DNA of 64,000 nucleotides from Flavobacteriaceae bacterium (GCA_016764435.1 JAESRX010000009.1:16452-80451), one strand, 5' to 3'; counted from the stretch's first letter, positions 10,776-19,569 are shown. Notes: generated by a model from the sequence alone, not told the origin. Numbers and translations: made by a program.

Positions 10776-11414
10776 ATGATGAAAAAACACATACTGTACA
10801 CAATTATTGTGACACTGATTTTTTCGTTCCTAGCAATGACGAAAAAAGAAAACAAGTCCATTTACAATGTTACTTACAACAAAGATACCGTAAGTACTGT
10901 TTTAGCAATGGAACACAGTGAACAAGAGGAAATATCCCAAATACCATTTGCAGGAAACTCCTTTGTAGGATTTAAAGAAGCAGTTGCTTTTAAAGAGTCT
11001 CAAGGAAAGTACTCCGTGGTAAATAAATTTGGATACTTAGGAAAGTATCAATTTGGGAAATCAACCTTAAAAAGATTTAAAATATACGACACCAATAAGT
11101 TCTTGAATACTCCAGAACTACAGGAAGACGCTTTTATAGCTTTGTGCTCGTTAAATAAATGGATTTTAAGAAGAGATATCAAACGAAGCGTTGGCAAACG
11201 CATGAATGGTGTTAAAATAACAGAATCTGGTATTTTAGCTGCTGCTCATTTAGCAGGCGCCGGAAACGTAAAGAAATTCCTGAGAACAGGAGGAAACTAT
11301 GCATTTGAAGATGCTTATGGAACAACCATTAAGCACTACATGAAGAAGTTCTCAGGTTACAATACTTCTAATATTAGGGCTCTTAAAAGGCCTGTAATAG
11401 GAGAAATGATCTAA
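10776..11414 (+). CDS. Secreted lytic-transglycosylase-like protein
   Basis: The 212-residue protein has an N-terminal hydrophobic segment (about residues 5-21) indicating export. The core at about residues 65-190, with FKESQGKYSVVNKFGYLGKYQFGKSTL-type spacing (a Glu-Ser pair, then GYLGKYQFG), resembles the lysozyme-like fold of transglycosylase-SLT proteins, with a candidate catalytic Glu in the ESQG segment. Similar small proteins in this phylum are often named peptidoglycan-binding LysM proteins although no LysM repeat is seen here. A clear promoter lies upstream and a terminator follows, so it is monocistronic. The enzymatic role is inferred. Confidence 0.7.
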   Translation: MMKKHILYTIIVTLIFSFLAMTKKENKSIYNVTYNKDTVSTVLAMEHSEQEEISQIPFAGNSFVGFKEAVAFKESQGKYSVVNKFGYLGKYQFGKSTLKRFKIYDTNKFLNTPELQEDAFIALCSLNKWILRRDIKRSVGKRMNGVKITESGILAAAHLAGAGNVKKFLRTGGNYAFEDAYGTTIKHYMKKFSGYNTSNIRALKRPVIGEMI

Positions 11415-11429
11415 ATTTGGTTAGATGTT

Positions 11430-11461
11430 AAAAATGCTCACTTCACAGTGGGCATTTTTTG
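11430..11461 (+). terminator. Intrinsic terminator
   Basis: Hairpin AAAATGCTCACT/AGTGGGCATTTT with one G-U pair and a short loop, running into a stretch of T, 16 bases after the transglycosylase-like gene. Confidence 0.85.
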
Positions 11462-12100
11462 TTTTCATACTTTTTGACAGTTCACTACCGTTGCCTAGAA
11501 ACTCCATGAGCATCCGCTAGCCCAACTATACATCTACAGCCATTTCCTAGCGTTTTAAGCACCTAGAAAATAGACTAGCCTAACTTCTTCATTCACAAGG
11601 TTACGTTGCATGACATGGAGACTAATTAGAACTGTTCATCATTTCAAACACACACTATCGTGTTCCTTCCCTCAAAAGTACTTCTCGCTATAAAATCTAA
11701 GAAGAACAATCACTAGCATTCCCTTAAAAAAAAACAAGTAAAAACAACAACGCATTCTTAGCGTCAGTTCGAGTGAATTTTTGAATTTTTCATTCAAAAA
11801 TTAGTATCGAGAACCGAGTGAATTTGAATTTATTATTCAAAAATCAGCAACGAGAACCGAGTGAATTCATGGCGTTTTACTCAAAAATTCAGATAAAGAA
11901 CCAATTAGTTTTAAAACAAAACTACAGCTAAAAAAGCATCTCGATACTATCACTCCTACCGTCGCAATCACTCGATGTGACGCTACGTGAGTGAACGAAA
12001 TCCAAAATCACACAGTGTGACATTGTGTGAACGTACAACAATCACCCTAAAAAATAGCAAGCCCGTTCTCCATTAATAATAAATGGATAACAAGCCTATA
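11462..12100. other. Non-coding stretch with repeats
   Basis: About 640 bases without a convincing reading frame. The first 290 bases show nothing I can identify. The middle holds about 2.5 imperfect copies of a 44-base unit (separate entry), and 11940-12040 has further imperfect palindromes built on CACTC...GTGAGTG and TCACACAGTGTGA. Confidence 0.6.
11770..11903. repeat. Imperfect tandem repeat, about 44-base unit with internal dyad
   Basis: The element CGAGTGAATT recurs at 11770, 11815 and 11858, spacing 45 and 43 bases. Each of the first two units contains a self-complementary core (TTTTTGAA...TTCAAAAA or close variant) and ends in ATCGAGAAC or AACGAGAAC leading into the next copy. The third copy is degenerate. 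It has no coding potential and looks like a dispersed intergenic palindrome family. Confidence 0.65.
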
Positions 12101-12153
12101 AAAAGAGCCGATAAATGAATGCTGTGACACAGCATTCATTTATCGGCTCTTTT
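12101..12153. terminator. Perfect 26-bp hairpin with one-base loop
   Basis: A 26-base arm (12101-12126) and its exact complement (12128-12153) flank a single A. The arms begin with AAAAGAGCC, so a U-rich tail forms on either strand. It lies 31 bases beyond the stop of the minus-strand methyltransferase and most simply terminates it, possibly bidirectionally. The stem is unusually long and perfect. Confidence 0.7.
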
Positions 12154-12184
12154 GAGAATCACCGCACTGACAGTGAATTCTAAA

Positions 12185-12898
12185 TTATGATTTATGGATG
12201 ATAAATATCGTAGGTCTTTTATGTAAACTAGGTTTGTGACCCTTCCATTCTTGAATAGAAAGCGTTCTAATATACTCCGTTCCTAAAGTAATATCACAGG
12301 CAATACACAGGTCAGTTCCTGGAGTTAAAATCGCTTTTAAATCTGTAAACATTTTATCATTTCGATAAGGCGTTTCGATAAAGATTTGTGATTGGTCTTT
12401 TTCTTTAGACAAGCGTTCTAATTGCTTGATGGTTTTTTTTCTTTCAGAAACATCGATAGGTAAATAACCGTTAAAGGCAAAATTTTGACCATTTAAACCA
12501 GAAGCCATCATGGCCAATAAGATAGATGAAGGTCCAACTAATGGCACTACTTGAATCCCTTTTTCATGGGCCATCTTAGCAATAAACGCCCCTGGATCTG
12601 CGATGGCAGGAACTCCTGCTTCTGACAACATCCCGATTGATATTCCTTGAGCACAAACGTCTAAATAGCGTCTTACTTCCATTTCATCTGCATATTTATC
12701 CAAGGTAAATAGCTTTAAATCCGGCTGTGATTTTCTAGGCGTAATACGCTTGATAAACTTACGTGCGCTTCTTTCATTTTCTACAATAAAATAGTCCAAT
12801 TCTTCAATCACTTTCTTCACCGACAAGGGCAACACTTCTAATGGTTCAGAATCTCCTAACATAGTAGGAATCAAATATAATTTTCCTAAATCACTCAT
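12185..12898 (-). CDS. SAM-dependent methyltransferase, RsmI/tetrapyrrole-methylase fold
   Basis: A 237-residue member of the tetrapyrrole (corrin/porphyrin) methylase superfamily, close to RsmI, which 2'-O-methylates C1402 of 16S rRNA. GKLYLIPTMLG replaces the usual LYLVATPIGN start, and the SEAGVPAIADPG segment at about 92-103 and PLVGPSSILLAMMASGLNG are characteristic. Bacteroidota often carry such a variant besides a canonical RsmI, so I do not assign the symbol. The start overlaps the stop of the upstream phosphatase gene by 4 bases, indicating an operon. Confidence 0.85.
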   Translation of the reverse strand: MSDLGKLYLIPTMLGDSEPLEVLPLSVKKVIEELDYFIVENERSARKFIKRITPRKSQPDLKLFTLDKYADEMEVRRYLDVCAQGISIGMLSEAGVPAIADPGAFIAKMAHEKGIQVVPLVGPSSILLAMMASGLNGQNFAFNGYLPIDVSERKKTIKQLERLSKEKDQSQIFIETPYRNDKMFTDLKAILTPGTDLCIACDITLGTEYIRTLSIQEWKGHKPSLHKRPTIFIIHKS

Positions 12899-13350
12899 AT
12901 ACTTAATTTTTTATTGATGCTATCACAGGCTATATCTAGCATGTCGTAGACATTTTTAAATCCGTCCTCTCCACCGTAATATGGATCTGGAACTTCACTA
13001 TTTAGTTCAGGTGTTATTTCATTTAAAATGAAACTCACTTTTTTCTTTTCTTTTTCTGTAGAGGCCAAAGATACAACATTATCAAAATTAGCTTGATCCA
13101 TTACGAAAATATAATCAAAGGTCTTAAAATCTGACACTTTAAACTGACGGGCTCTCTGCAAGCTTATATCAATCCCGTGTTCCTTTGCTACTTTTACAGA
13201 TCTTTCGTCCGGACCTTTTCCGAGGTGGTATGCCGCTGTCCCCGCAGAATCTACGTATACTTTTACAGGATCTACCTTTGCTTTTAAAATACCTTCCGCC
13301 AATGGCGATCTACAGATATTCCCCAAACAAACCATTACTATTTTTACCAT
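12895..13350 (-). CDS. Low-molecular-weight protein-tyrosine phosphatase
   Basis: A 151-residue cytoplasmic phosphatase. The catalytic P-loop C-x5-R is seen as CLGNICRS near the N-terminus and the general acid Asp lies in DPYYGG near the C-terminus, both diagnostic. I start at the ATG at 13350; a TTG three codons upstream is possible but unneeded. It overlaps the following methyltransferase gene by 4 bases. The physiological target is not evident, although these enzymes often act on tyrosine kinases of polysaccharide export. Confidence 0.93.
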   Translation of the reverse strand: MVKIVMVCLGNICRSPLAEGILKAKVDPVKVYVDSAGTAAYHLGKGPDERSVKVAKEHGIDISLQRARQFKVSDFKTFDYIFVMDQANFDNVVSLASTEKEKKKVSFILNEITPELNSEVPDPYYGGEDGFKNVYDMLDIACDSINKKLSI

Positions 13351-13367
13351 GGTATACAATTAAATTT

Positions 13368-13403
13368 AAAAACGAATGCAACTTTAAAGTTGCATTCGTT
13401 TTT
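13368..13403. terminator. Terminator palindrome between dnaA and the phosphatase gene
   Basis: An exact 36-base palindrome (18-base arms, AAAAACGAATGCAACTTT and complement) lies 38 bases downstream of the dnaA stop. Its ends provide A-run and T-run on both strands. Confidence 0.85.
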
Positions 13404-13441
13404 AGTGTTATTTATAAAAAATTGGTATTGAATTTCTAAGA

Positions 13442-14869
13442 TTAAAAAGATAATTTTTTTCTTAAGTCATCAACATATTTTCTGAAATTTTTATCTGTTT
13501 CCGTCAAATTATCGACCGTTTTACATGCGTGTAATACCGTAGCATGATCACGTTTTCCTATTTGAGCACCAATGTTTGCTAAAGAAGCTTTGGTCAAACG
13601 TTTTGCAAAGAACATCGCTATCTGACGCGCTTGTACAATATGACGTTTTCTTGTTTTAGACTGTAGCGTAGCCACATCTAAATCAAAATAACTAGATACT
13701 ACTTTTTGTATATAATCAATAGATACTTCTCGTTTCGTATTCTTCACAAATTTATCTACAATCTGCTTGGTCAACGACAATGTAAACTCTTTTCTATTAA
13801 AGGAAGCTTGCGCGATCATAGAAATAAGTACACCTTCTAATTCTCGAACATTCGATTTAATATGTTTGGCTATATACTCCACTATTTCCACTGGCATTTC
13901 CACACCGTCACGGAATAATTTATTTTGTAATATGGCCACTCTAGTTTCGTAATGTGGTGGCTGTAACTCTGCCGACAATCCCCATTTAAAACGAGATAAT
14001 AAGCGTTGCTCTATATCTTGCATATCCACAGGTGCTTTGTCCGAAGTCAAAATTACCTGTTTTCCATTTTGATGTAAATGATTGAAAATATGGAAAAATA
14101 CATCTTGAGTTCCAGTTTTACCAGAAAGGAATTGTACATCATCAATGATCAATACATCTATCATTTGATAAAAATGAATAAAATCATTCCTTGTATTTCC
14201 CTTTACAGAATCAATATATTGTTGTGTAAATTTTTCTGAAGATATATAGAGAACGGTTTTATCCGGGTATTTATCTTTTATTTCCACTCCTATCGCATGG
14301 GCGATATGAGTTTTCCCTAATCCAACACCACCATAAATTAATAATGGATTGAAAGAGGTTCCTCCAGGTTTATTCGCAACGGCCATACTCGCAGACCTTG
14401 CCAACCTATTGGCATCACCTTCTATAAAACTATCAAAGTTATAATTGGCATTTAATTGAGATTCGATTTTCACTTTTTGAATTCCAGGGATCACAAATGG
14501 ATTGCGCAATTCCCTTTTGTTTAATTCAGCCATCACAGACATTCCTTGGGGATTGATTGGATTTCTATTCGAACTCGGTATTTTAACGGTGCGAGGCTTG
14601 TTATTACTATACGTATTTTCCATACGTACATCGTAAATTAACTTAGCATCCTCTCCTAGTTGCTTTACCAGCGCAACTCGTAACAATTTAATGTAATGCT
14701 CCTCTAACCACTCATAAAAAAACTTGCTAGGCACTTGAACAGTAAGTGCTTCACCAGTTAACTTAACGGGTATGATCGGTTCAAACCAAGTTTTGTATGC
14801 TTGAGGCTTGATATTGTCCGAAATAAAATAAAGGCATTCCTGCCAAACTGATGCTGCAGTTTTACTCAT
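13442..14869 (-). CDS. dnaA: Chromosomal replication initiator DnaA
   Basis: Binds DnaA boxes at oriC and opens the duplex. The 475-residue protein shows domain I (1-85), a short linker, the AAA+ domain with Walker A GGVGLGKT at residues 180-187 and Walker B-type VLIIDDVQFLSG near 238-250, and the C-terminal helix-turn-helix with the signature IGKRDHATVLHACKTV. The gene stands alone, with a terminator palindrome behind it. Its neighbours are not the dnaN-recF set, which is usual for Bacteroidota, so the origin need not be here. One box-like TGTGAATAA lies in its upstream region. Confidence 0.98.
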   Translation of the reverse strand: MSKTAASVWQECLYFISDNIKPQAYKTWFEPIIPVKLTGEALTVQVPSKFFYEWLEEHYIKLLRVALVKQLGEDAKLIYDVRMENTYSNNKPRTVKIPSSNRNPINPQGMSVMAELNKRELRNPFVIPGIQKVKIESQLNANYNFDSFIEGDANRLARSASMAVANKPGGTSFNPLLIYGGVGLGKTHIAHAIGVEIKDKYPDKTVLYISSEKFTQQYIDSVKGNTRNDFIHFYQMIDVLIIDDVQFLSGKTGTQDVFFHIFNHLHQNGKQVILTSDKAPVDMQDIEQRLLSRFKWGLSAELQPPHYETRVAILQNKLFRDGVEMPVEIVEYIAKHIKSNVRELEGVLISMIAQASFNRKEFTLSLTKQIVDKFVKNTKREVSIDYIQKVVSSYFDLDVATLQSKTRKRHIVQARQIAMFFAKRLTKASLANIGAQIGKRDHATVLHACKTVDNLTETDKNFRKYVDDLRKKLSF

Positions 14870-14945
14870 CCTAATGTTAACGTTTAATTTATTTAATTAG
14901 CTGAAAATGATAGAGTTTCCTCTACGTGTCATAGTCATACAAAAG

Positions 14946-14954
14946 TGTGAATAA
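14946..14954. promoter_or_regulatory. Possible DnaA box upstream of dnaA
   Basis: TGTGAATAA differs by one base from the inverse of the consensus box TTATCCACA and lies 77 bases ahead of the dnaA start. It could serve autoregulation. A single near-match in AT-rich DNA is weak evidence. Confidence 0.25.
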
Positions 14955-15044
14955 TTTTCAGGATAAAAAAATGTTTTTACTATTGATTATTAACTATTTT
15001 TTGCGTAAGATATACAGCTATTCGATAAAACTAATTTTTTACAA

Positions 15045-15443
15045 ATGACCCATACAATTCAATTCAGAATTCGATACAGTGAAACTGACCAAATGTCCTA
15101 TGCTTACCACGGAAATTACGCTCAATATTTTGAAATGGGGCGTATCGAATGGTTGCGAAACTTAAACATCTCCTATAAAAAAATGGAAGACGAGGGCATT
15201 ATGTTACCCGTAATTAATCTAAATATAAATTACTTAAAACCAGCAAAATACGATGATCTTCTCACATTAAAAACAACATTAACTGCCAAGCCCTCTGCTA
15301 AAATAGTATTTAAGTACGAGATTTTTGACCAATACAACACACTTCTTACCATAGGTGAAACCACGCTTGTATTTATTGACATGAAAAAAAATAAACCCTG
15401 TAGAATACCGTCCTACTTCATGAAAAAAATTACTGGATTTTAA
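15045..15443 (+). CDS. Acyl-CoA thioesterase, 4HBT/YbgC family
   Basis: A 132-residue hotdog-fold thioesterase. The N-terminal FRIRYSETDQMSYAYHGNYAQYFEMGRIEWLRN contains the 4HBT active-site Asp (ETDQM) and the conserved HGNY segment. Members hydrolyse acyl-CoA or acyl-ACP thioesters, often linked to envelope lipid metabolism. Length is normal. Its stop codon shares bases with the stop of the converging YigZ-family gene (4-base tail-to-tail overlap). Confidence 0.9.
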   Translation: MTHTIQFRIRYSETDQMSYAYHGNYAQYFEMGRIEWLRNLNISYKKMEDEGIMLPVINLNINYLKPAKYDDLLTLKTTLTAKPSAKIVFKYEIFDQYNTLLTIGETTLVFIDMKKNKPCRIPSYFMKKITGF

Positions 15444-16057
15444 TCCTCAATTTCTGTGATTGTAAGGCATCTTAATCCAAGGTATAACTGCTGAATTTTA
15501 AGGGCTTCACTCTTGCGAACTGAGAGTGTATATTCGCAATTTAATTCCATTTTTTGAGTGATAATTTCCAGTTTATTCTCTTTAATTATCCGCATTACTT
15601 TGTTCATGTGCGGATAGTCAAATACAAGTTTAAATTGCACACAAATAATCCGTTCTACAATCGTTGCAGCTGCCAATGAAAACTGTGCTCCAATTTTATA
15701 TGCGGAGACAAGCCCACCTACGCCTAGCTTTACACCGCCAAAATAACGCACAACCACAATTAATACATTGCTCACATCATGTGCTAATAGTTGCCCATAA
15801 ATAGGTTGCCCTGCCGAATTACTCGGCTCTCCATCATCATTGGCCCTAAATCGGAACGTTTCTGTACCCAATCGCCAAGCATAACACCAATGGCGCGCAT
15901 CATAAAACTCCTTCTTAATCGCTACTAAACAAGCTTTTATCTCCTCTTCACTTTCTACAGGAATGGCAATCCCAATAAACTTACTTCCTTTGACCTTGTG
16001 AATTTCTCCCTGACTTCGTTTTACAACGGTTCTGTATGTATCTTTAATTTCGATGAT
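15440..16057 (-). CDS. YigZ/IMPACT family protein, no canonical start codon visible
   Basis: The frame gives a 205-residue protein if read from the ATC at 16057, the normal length for the family. Family hallmarks are DARHWCYAWRLGTE followed by FRANDDGEPSNSAGQPIY and VVVRYFGGVKLGVGG. YigZ proteins are conserved and linked in other organisms to translation quality control, though the molecular role is unsettled. The expected N-terminus (EIKDTYRT) is present, but no ATG, GTG or TTG lies in frame between it and an upstream TGA; the first usable codons are ATC-ATC. A later TTG at 15871 would remove about 62 conserved residues. Either a rare start, a lost start or a base error applies. A -7 box is correctly placed. 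Confidence 0.8.
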   Translation of the reverse strand: MIEIKDTYRTVVKRSQGEIHKVKGSKFIGIAIPVESEEEIKACLVAIKKEFYDARHWCYAWRLGTETFRFRANDDGEPSNSAGQPIYGQLLAHDVSNVLIVVVRYFGGVKLGVGGLVSAYKIGAQFSLAAATIVERIICVQFKLVFDYPHMNKVMRIIKENKLEIITQKMELNCEYTLSVRKSEALKIQQLYLGLRCLTITEIED

Positions 16058-16071
16058 GGTGTGTTTTCTGA

Positions 16072-16079
16072 CAAATATA
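16072..16079 (-). promoter_or_regulatory. -7 promoter box for the YigZ-family gene
   Basis: Minus-strand TATATTTG matches TAnnTTTG and ends 14 bases before the ATC codon at 16057, predicting a leader of roughly 10 bases. It supports translation starting near the ATC pair and not at the TTG at 15871. Confidence 0.5.
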
Positions 16080-16113
16080 TAAAGGGAAGCTCAATAAATT
16101 AACAATTATTAAA

Positions 16114-16121
16114 TATATTTG
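16114..16121 (+). promoter_or_regulatory. -7 promoter box for the asparaginase gene
   Basis: TATATTTG lies 17 bases ahead of the ATG at 16139 and is divergent from the box of the YigZ-family gene, 34 bases away. The two promoters share one short control region. Confidence 0.5.
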
Positions 16122-16138
16122 AACTTAAAATCATCCTT

Positions 16139-17212
16139 ATGAATAAGCTATTCCTCCTATTTTTAACAATGACACTTATCTCCAGTTGTCAGAATTCAGA
16201 AAACACCAACGAAAACAAGAACGCAACCATCGCTAAATTTTCGATTGTAATCCACGGGGGTGCCGGTGGTATAGAGCGCTCTAATTTTACAGAAGCACAA
16301 GAAACAGCCTATAAACAACAGCTGGAAATCTCCCTGAATGCAGGATACAAAATACTCGAAGATGGAGGAAGTGCCATAAACGCCGTTCAAGCCGCTATAG
16401 TAATACTAGAAGACTCTCCTCTATTTAACGCTGGAAAAGGAGCTGTTTTTAACAGCGAAGGACTCCAGGAAATGGATGCTTCCATTATGAATGGCTACAC
16501 ATTAAACACAGGCGCCGTCGCAGGGATCAACCACGTAAAAAACCCTATTTTAGCAGCCAATAAAGTCTTAGACAGCTCTAAACACGTACTCCTATCCGGA
16601 AAGGGCGCAGAGATCCTGGTAAAAAAATACGGCATTCAAATGGTGCCTTCCTCCTATTTCTATACGGATAAAAGATTTCAACAACTTCAAAAAATTCTAG
16701 GAAAAAATAAAATATCCAAAGACCACAGCGCACTCTTACAAGTGCAACCACTTATAGACGATCATAAATACGGAACCGTAGGAGCCGTAGCCTATGACAA
16801 AAGTGGCTCTATCGCCGCTGGAACCTCCACAGGAGGAATGACCAATAAGAAATACGGTCGCATCGGAGACTCTCCAATAATAGGGGCTGGAACCTACGCA
16901 AACAATACCACCTGTGGTATTTCAAGTACAGGAACAGGGGAGTATTTTATAAGAACGGTCGCCGCACATGAAGTCTCTTCCATTCTTAAATACACGAAGT
17001 CATCACCTAAAAAGGCATTGCAAGAAGTGATTTTTAATCAAATAGCTCCTCTCGGAGGAAAAGGCGGGATGATTTTAATTGATAAAAACGCCTCCGTTTT
17101 CTGGGATTTTAACACCAAAGGAATGTTTAGAGGCTATAAAAAATCAACCGGCGAAACAGTCATAGAACTTTTTGAAAAAACAGCTTATCCTAAAAATAAA
17201 ATAATAAAATAG
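16139..17212 (+). CDS. Isoaspartyl peptidase/L-asparaginase, lipoprotein form
   Basis: An Ntn-hydrolase that cleaves itself before a Thr to form alpha and beta subunits and hydrolyses isoaspartyl peptides or asparagine. The cleavage site Gly-Thr213 lies in YGTVGAVAYD, followed by the substrate-binding AAGTSTGGMTNK. The N-terminus MNKLFLLFLTMTLISSC has a lipobox with Cys17, so the enzyme should be a lipoprotein in the periplasm or outer membrane. Length 357 is normal for a secreted form. Its 3' end overlaps the converging transporter gene by 23 bases. Confidence 0.93.
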   Translation: MNKLFLLFLTMTLISSCQNSENTNENKNATIAKFSIVIHGGAGGIERSNFTEAQETAYKQQLEISLNAGYKILEDGGSAINAVQAAIVILEDSPLFNAGKGAVFNSEGLQEMDASIMNGYTLNTGAVAGINHVKNPILAANKVLDSSKHVLLSGKGAEILVKKYGIQMVPSSYFYTDKRFQQLQKILGKNKISKDHSALLQVQPLIDDHKYGTVGAVAYDKSGSIAAGTSTGGMTNKKYGRIGDSPIIGAGTYANNTTCGISSTGTGEYFIRTVAAHEVSSILKYTKSSPKKALQEVIFNQIAPLGGKGGMILIDKNASVFWDFNTKGMFRGYKKSTGETVIELFEKTAYPKNKIIK

Positions 17213-18059
17213 CCGCGATTGACAACAGCGCTCCTAGCCAATTTAAACGACTCAGGCGTTCTTTAAAAAAGAGGACTCCTATTATCGTGGCCAACAATAC
17301 AACGGCCACATTATTAATCGTAAATATAGTAGCGCTGCTCAATCCTTCGGTATTCAAGGCTCTTAATATATAATAAACAGAAAAATAATTAGGGATCCCC
17401 AAGCAAACTCCTCCTAGGAGATTTTTAAATTCAAACTTGAAAGTCTTTTTAAAAACAAGCGTTTGAAAACCTATAACAACAAGTCCAAAAACACCTGCTA
17501 CCATAAAAATAGTCGCGGTGTACAATTCAAATTCTGAACGTGGAACATAGGTAGTTTCAATATAGTTTAGCAAAGTATCCAACACACCGGCACCTATAAA
17601 AAGTAACAAAGGCAAATACAATTGTTTTTTATCAAAACTCTGAGAGGAATTTTTATTTTTAGTAATAAAATACACGGCTAACAAAGCCAATATTAAACCT
17701 ATAATTTTTGCGATATTCAGTACGTCATCATACATAAATACGGCAAAAAGAACGGGAATCACTAAACTCATTTTAGAGGCTACAGAAACCACTGAAAACC
17801 CAAACTTCTGTGTAGTCAAGGCCAATATATTAAACACTGCAATAAACAAAGACCCCAATATTAAGGTCCCTATAAACCAAGGTTGGTACGGGATTTTCGC
17901 AAAACTAACCTCACTATCTGACAGTAAAAATCCAATACTAAAAGCCACCACATAATTTACAATAATCGCTTGTAAATTATCTACTTTAAACTGATTAAAC
18001 CCTTTAAAAACAAGAAACAATACACCCGTTAACAATACGGATAACAATAAATCTAACAT
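17190..18059 (-). CDS. DMT superfamily transporter, EamA domain
   Basis: A 289-residue integral membrane protein with about ten hydrophobic helices arranged as two five-helix EamA halves. The second half ends with AVVLLATIIGVLFFKERLSRLNWLGALLSIAAI, the typical EamA closing motif with a charged FKERL. Substrates in this superfamily range from amino acids to nucleotide sugars, so none is assigned. The start overlaps the ribD stop by 7 bases, suggesting an operon with ribD; a role in flavin-related transport is only conceivable. Confidence 0.85.
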   Translation of the reverse strand: MLDLLLSVLLTGVLFLVFKGFNQFKVDNLQAIIVNYVVAFSIGFLLSDSEVSFAKIPYQPWFIGTLILGSLFIAVFNILALTTQKFGFSVVSVASKMSLVIPVLFAVFMYDDVLNIAKIIGLILALLAVYFITKNKNSSQSFDKKQLYLPLLLFIGAGVLDTLLNYIETTYVPRSEFELYTATIFMVAGVFGLVVIGFQTLVFKKTFKFEFKNLLGGVCLGIPNYFSVYYILRALNTEGLSSATIFTINNVAVVLLATIIGVLFFKERLSRLNWLGALLSIAAILLFYF

Positions 18060-19102
18060 GGGTTTTTATATTTTTTAAGCACATCGTCTCCAAAATTAAT
18101 TTCCTCCACCAATGCTCCGTGGATGCGTGGAGCTTGCAATCCTTTTTTAAAATTACACGCGCCAACAAATACAAGCGCTTCGTCCCAAACATTGGCATCT
18201 ATAAAACTTTGCAAGGTCTGTTTCCCTCCTTCTATAAGTACAGACTGAATATTTTCTCGGTACAGCTCCTCGCAAATAGCACGTACAATATTTCTCGAAA
18301 AATCAATCTTTATATACTTGGTGTTTTCAGTGTCCATTCGCTTTACTTCCGTAAATACAAGTGTCTTTACAGCATCATTCAATACCGTATAATTCACTGG
18401 AATTCGCAATGTCTTATCTAAAATAATACGCACGGGATCTTGCCCTGACCAGTTCCGAACATTCAATGCTGGATTGTCATTAATCACCGTATTTGTTCCG
18501 ATTAAAATCCCCTGTTCTTCCGCCCTTAACTTATGTACATATTGGCGAGCATACCTATTCGTAATCCAATTAGGCTTGGCATCTTCTATCTCCGTCTCTT
18601 CTCTAAGAACATCTATAAAACCATCCTGGCTAACGGCCCATTTCAAGACAATAAAAGGTCTTTTTTTTCCGTGAAAGGTTAAAAATCGTTTGTGATGTTC
18701 CCGGCAAGCTTCTTCTAACACTCCTACCGTAACCTCACATCCAGCCTCTTTTAATAATTGTATGCCCTTTCCTGCAACTTTACTAAAAGGATCTATTGTT
18801 CCAATCACGACCCTCGGTATTTTATGCGCTATAATTAAATTGGCACACGGAGGTGTCTTTCCATAATGTGCACAGGGCTCCAAGGTGACATAAAGCGTTG
18901 ATTTCTCTAAAAGCGCCTTGTTTTTTACAGATGTAATGGCATTTACCTCTGCGTGACTCCCCCCATAAGGACTGGTAAAACCTTCTGCGATAATGCTCCC
19001 TTCATAGACAATCACACAGCCGACCATAGGATTTGGTCGTGTCTGCCCTAACCCGTTTTTTGCGATCTGAATGCACCGTTGCATGTATAAAGAAGCGTTC
19101 AT
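18053..19102 (-). CDS. ribD: Bifunctional riboflavin deaminase/reductase RibD
   Basis: Catalyses two consecutive steps of riboflavin synthesis: deamination of the GTP-derived pyrimidine and NADPH-dependent reduction of its ribosyl side chain. The deaminase zinc site is His50-Ala-Glu52 with Cys77 and Cys86 in PCAHYGKTPPC; the C-terminal reductase domain begins near residue 150 (RPFIVLKWAVSQDGFID). The 349-residue length is standard. It overlaps the LEA-type lipoprotein gene upstream by one base and the EamA transporter downstream by 7. Confidence 0.96.
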   Translation of the reverse strand: MNASLYMQRCIQIAKNGLGQTRPNPMVGCVIVYEGSIIAEGFTSPYGGSHAEVNAITSVKNKALLEKSTLYVTLEPCAHYGKTPPCANLIIAHKIPRVVIGTIDPFSKVAGKGIQLLKEAGCEVTVGVLEEACREHHKRFLTFHGKKRPFIVLKWAVSQDGFIDVLREETEIEDAKPNWITNRYARQYVHKLRAEEQGILIGTNTVINDNPALNVRNWSGQDPVRIILDKTLRIPVNYTVLNDAVKTLVFTEVKRMDTENTKYIKIDFSRNIVRAICEELYRENIQSVLIEGGKQTLQSFIDANVWDEALVFVGACNFKKGLQAPRIHGALVEEINFGDDVLKKYKNPC

Positions 19103-19569
19103 TAATACCTGCGTTTTAAGGAAATTGTATCTGAAAATTCCAACGGATAATCGAAGTTCAATTTTCCGAAGGTATAACTTATATGCCCACTATACTTCAC
19201 CCTTATCTGTTGTTCAAGCACCACACTCAATAGATTTTTTAATAGGTTTTCAGGAGATGATTTAAACAATTCATGGTAGGGAATTTTCGCCACTAAAGGC
19301 ACCGTAAACTCTGATTTTGAAGGGACATCAAACACCTCAGAGCTGAGTACTCCCACATTCAAATCATTGACCAAAACCTTAATATTTTTACATTTTAAAG
19401 AACCTCCAAGACTGTTCGGATTTAAGAACTTTAAAGAGGCGACCAACTCAATTTCCTCTCCATCAAATTTTTGCAGTACTACATTCTCTATCCCTACAAA
19501 TTCTGGAACCTCGCTAACCGTACAAGAAACAAGCCCCAAAAACAAAAACACTATGTATCCCTTTTTCAT
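19102..19569 (-). CDS. LEA type 2 family lipoprotein
   Basis: A 155-residue protein starting MKKGYIVFLFLGLVSC, a signal peptide with lipobox Cys16. The rest resembles the LEA_2/WHy immunoglobulin-like fold: ENVVLQKFDGEEIELVASLKFLNPNSLGGSLKCKNIKV with the conserved N-P-N motif. The function of such bacterial lipoproteins is unknown. The ATG at 19569 is chosen over one at 19596 because the -7 box lies across the latter. It heads the LEA-ribD-transporter operon. Confidence 0.8.
   Translation of the reverse strand: MKKGYIVFLFLGLVSCTVSEVPEFVGIENVVLQKFDGEEIELVASLKFLNPNSLGGSLKCKNIKVLVNDLNVGVLSSEVFDVPSKSEFTVPLVAKIPYHELFKSSPENLLKNLLSVVLEQQIRVKYSGHISYTFGKLNFDYPLEFSDTISLKRRY

Noticed and set aside
14870..15044. 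Chromosomal origin next to dnaA
   Set aside because: Only one near-match to a DnaA box, no cluster of boxes and no dnaN or other origin-linked genes.
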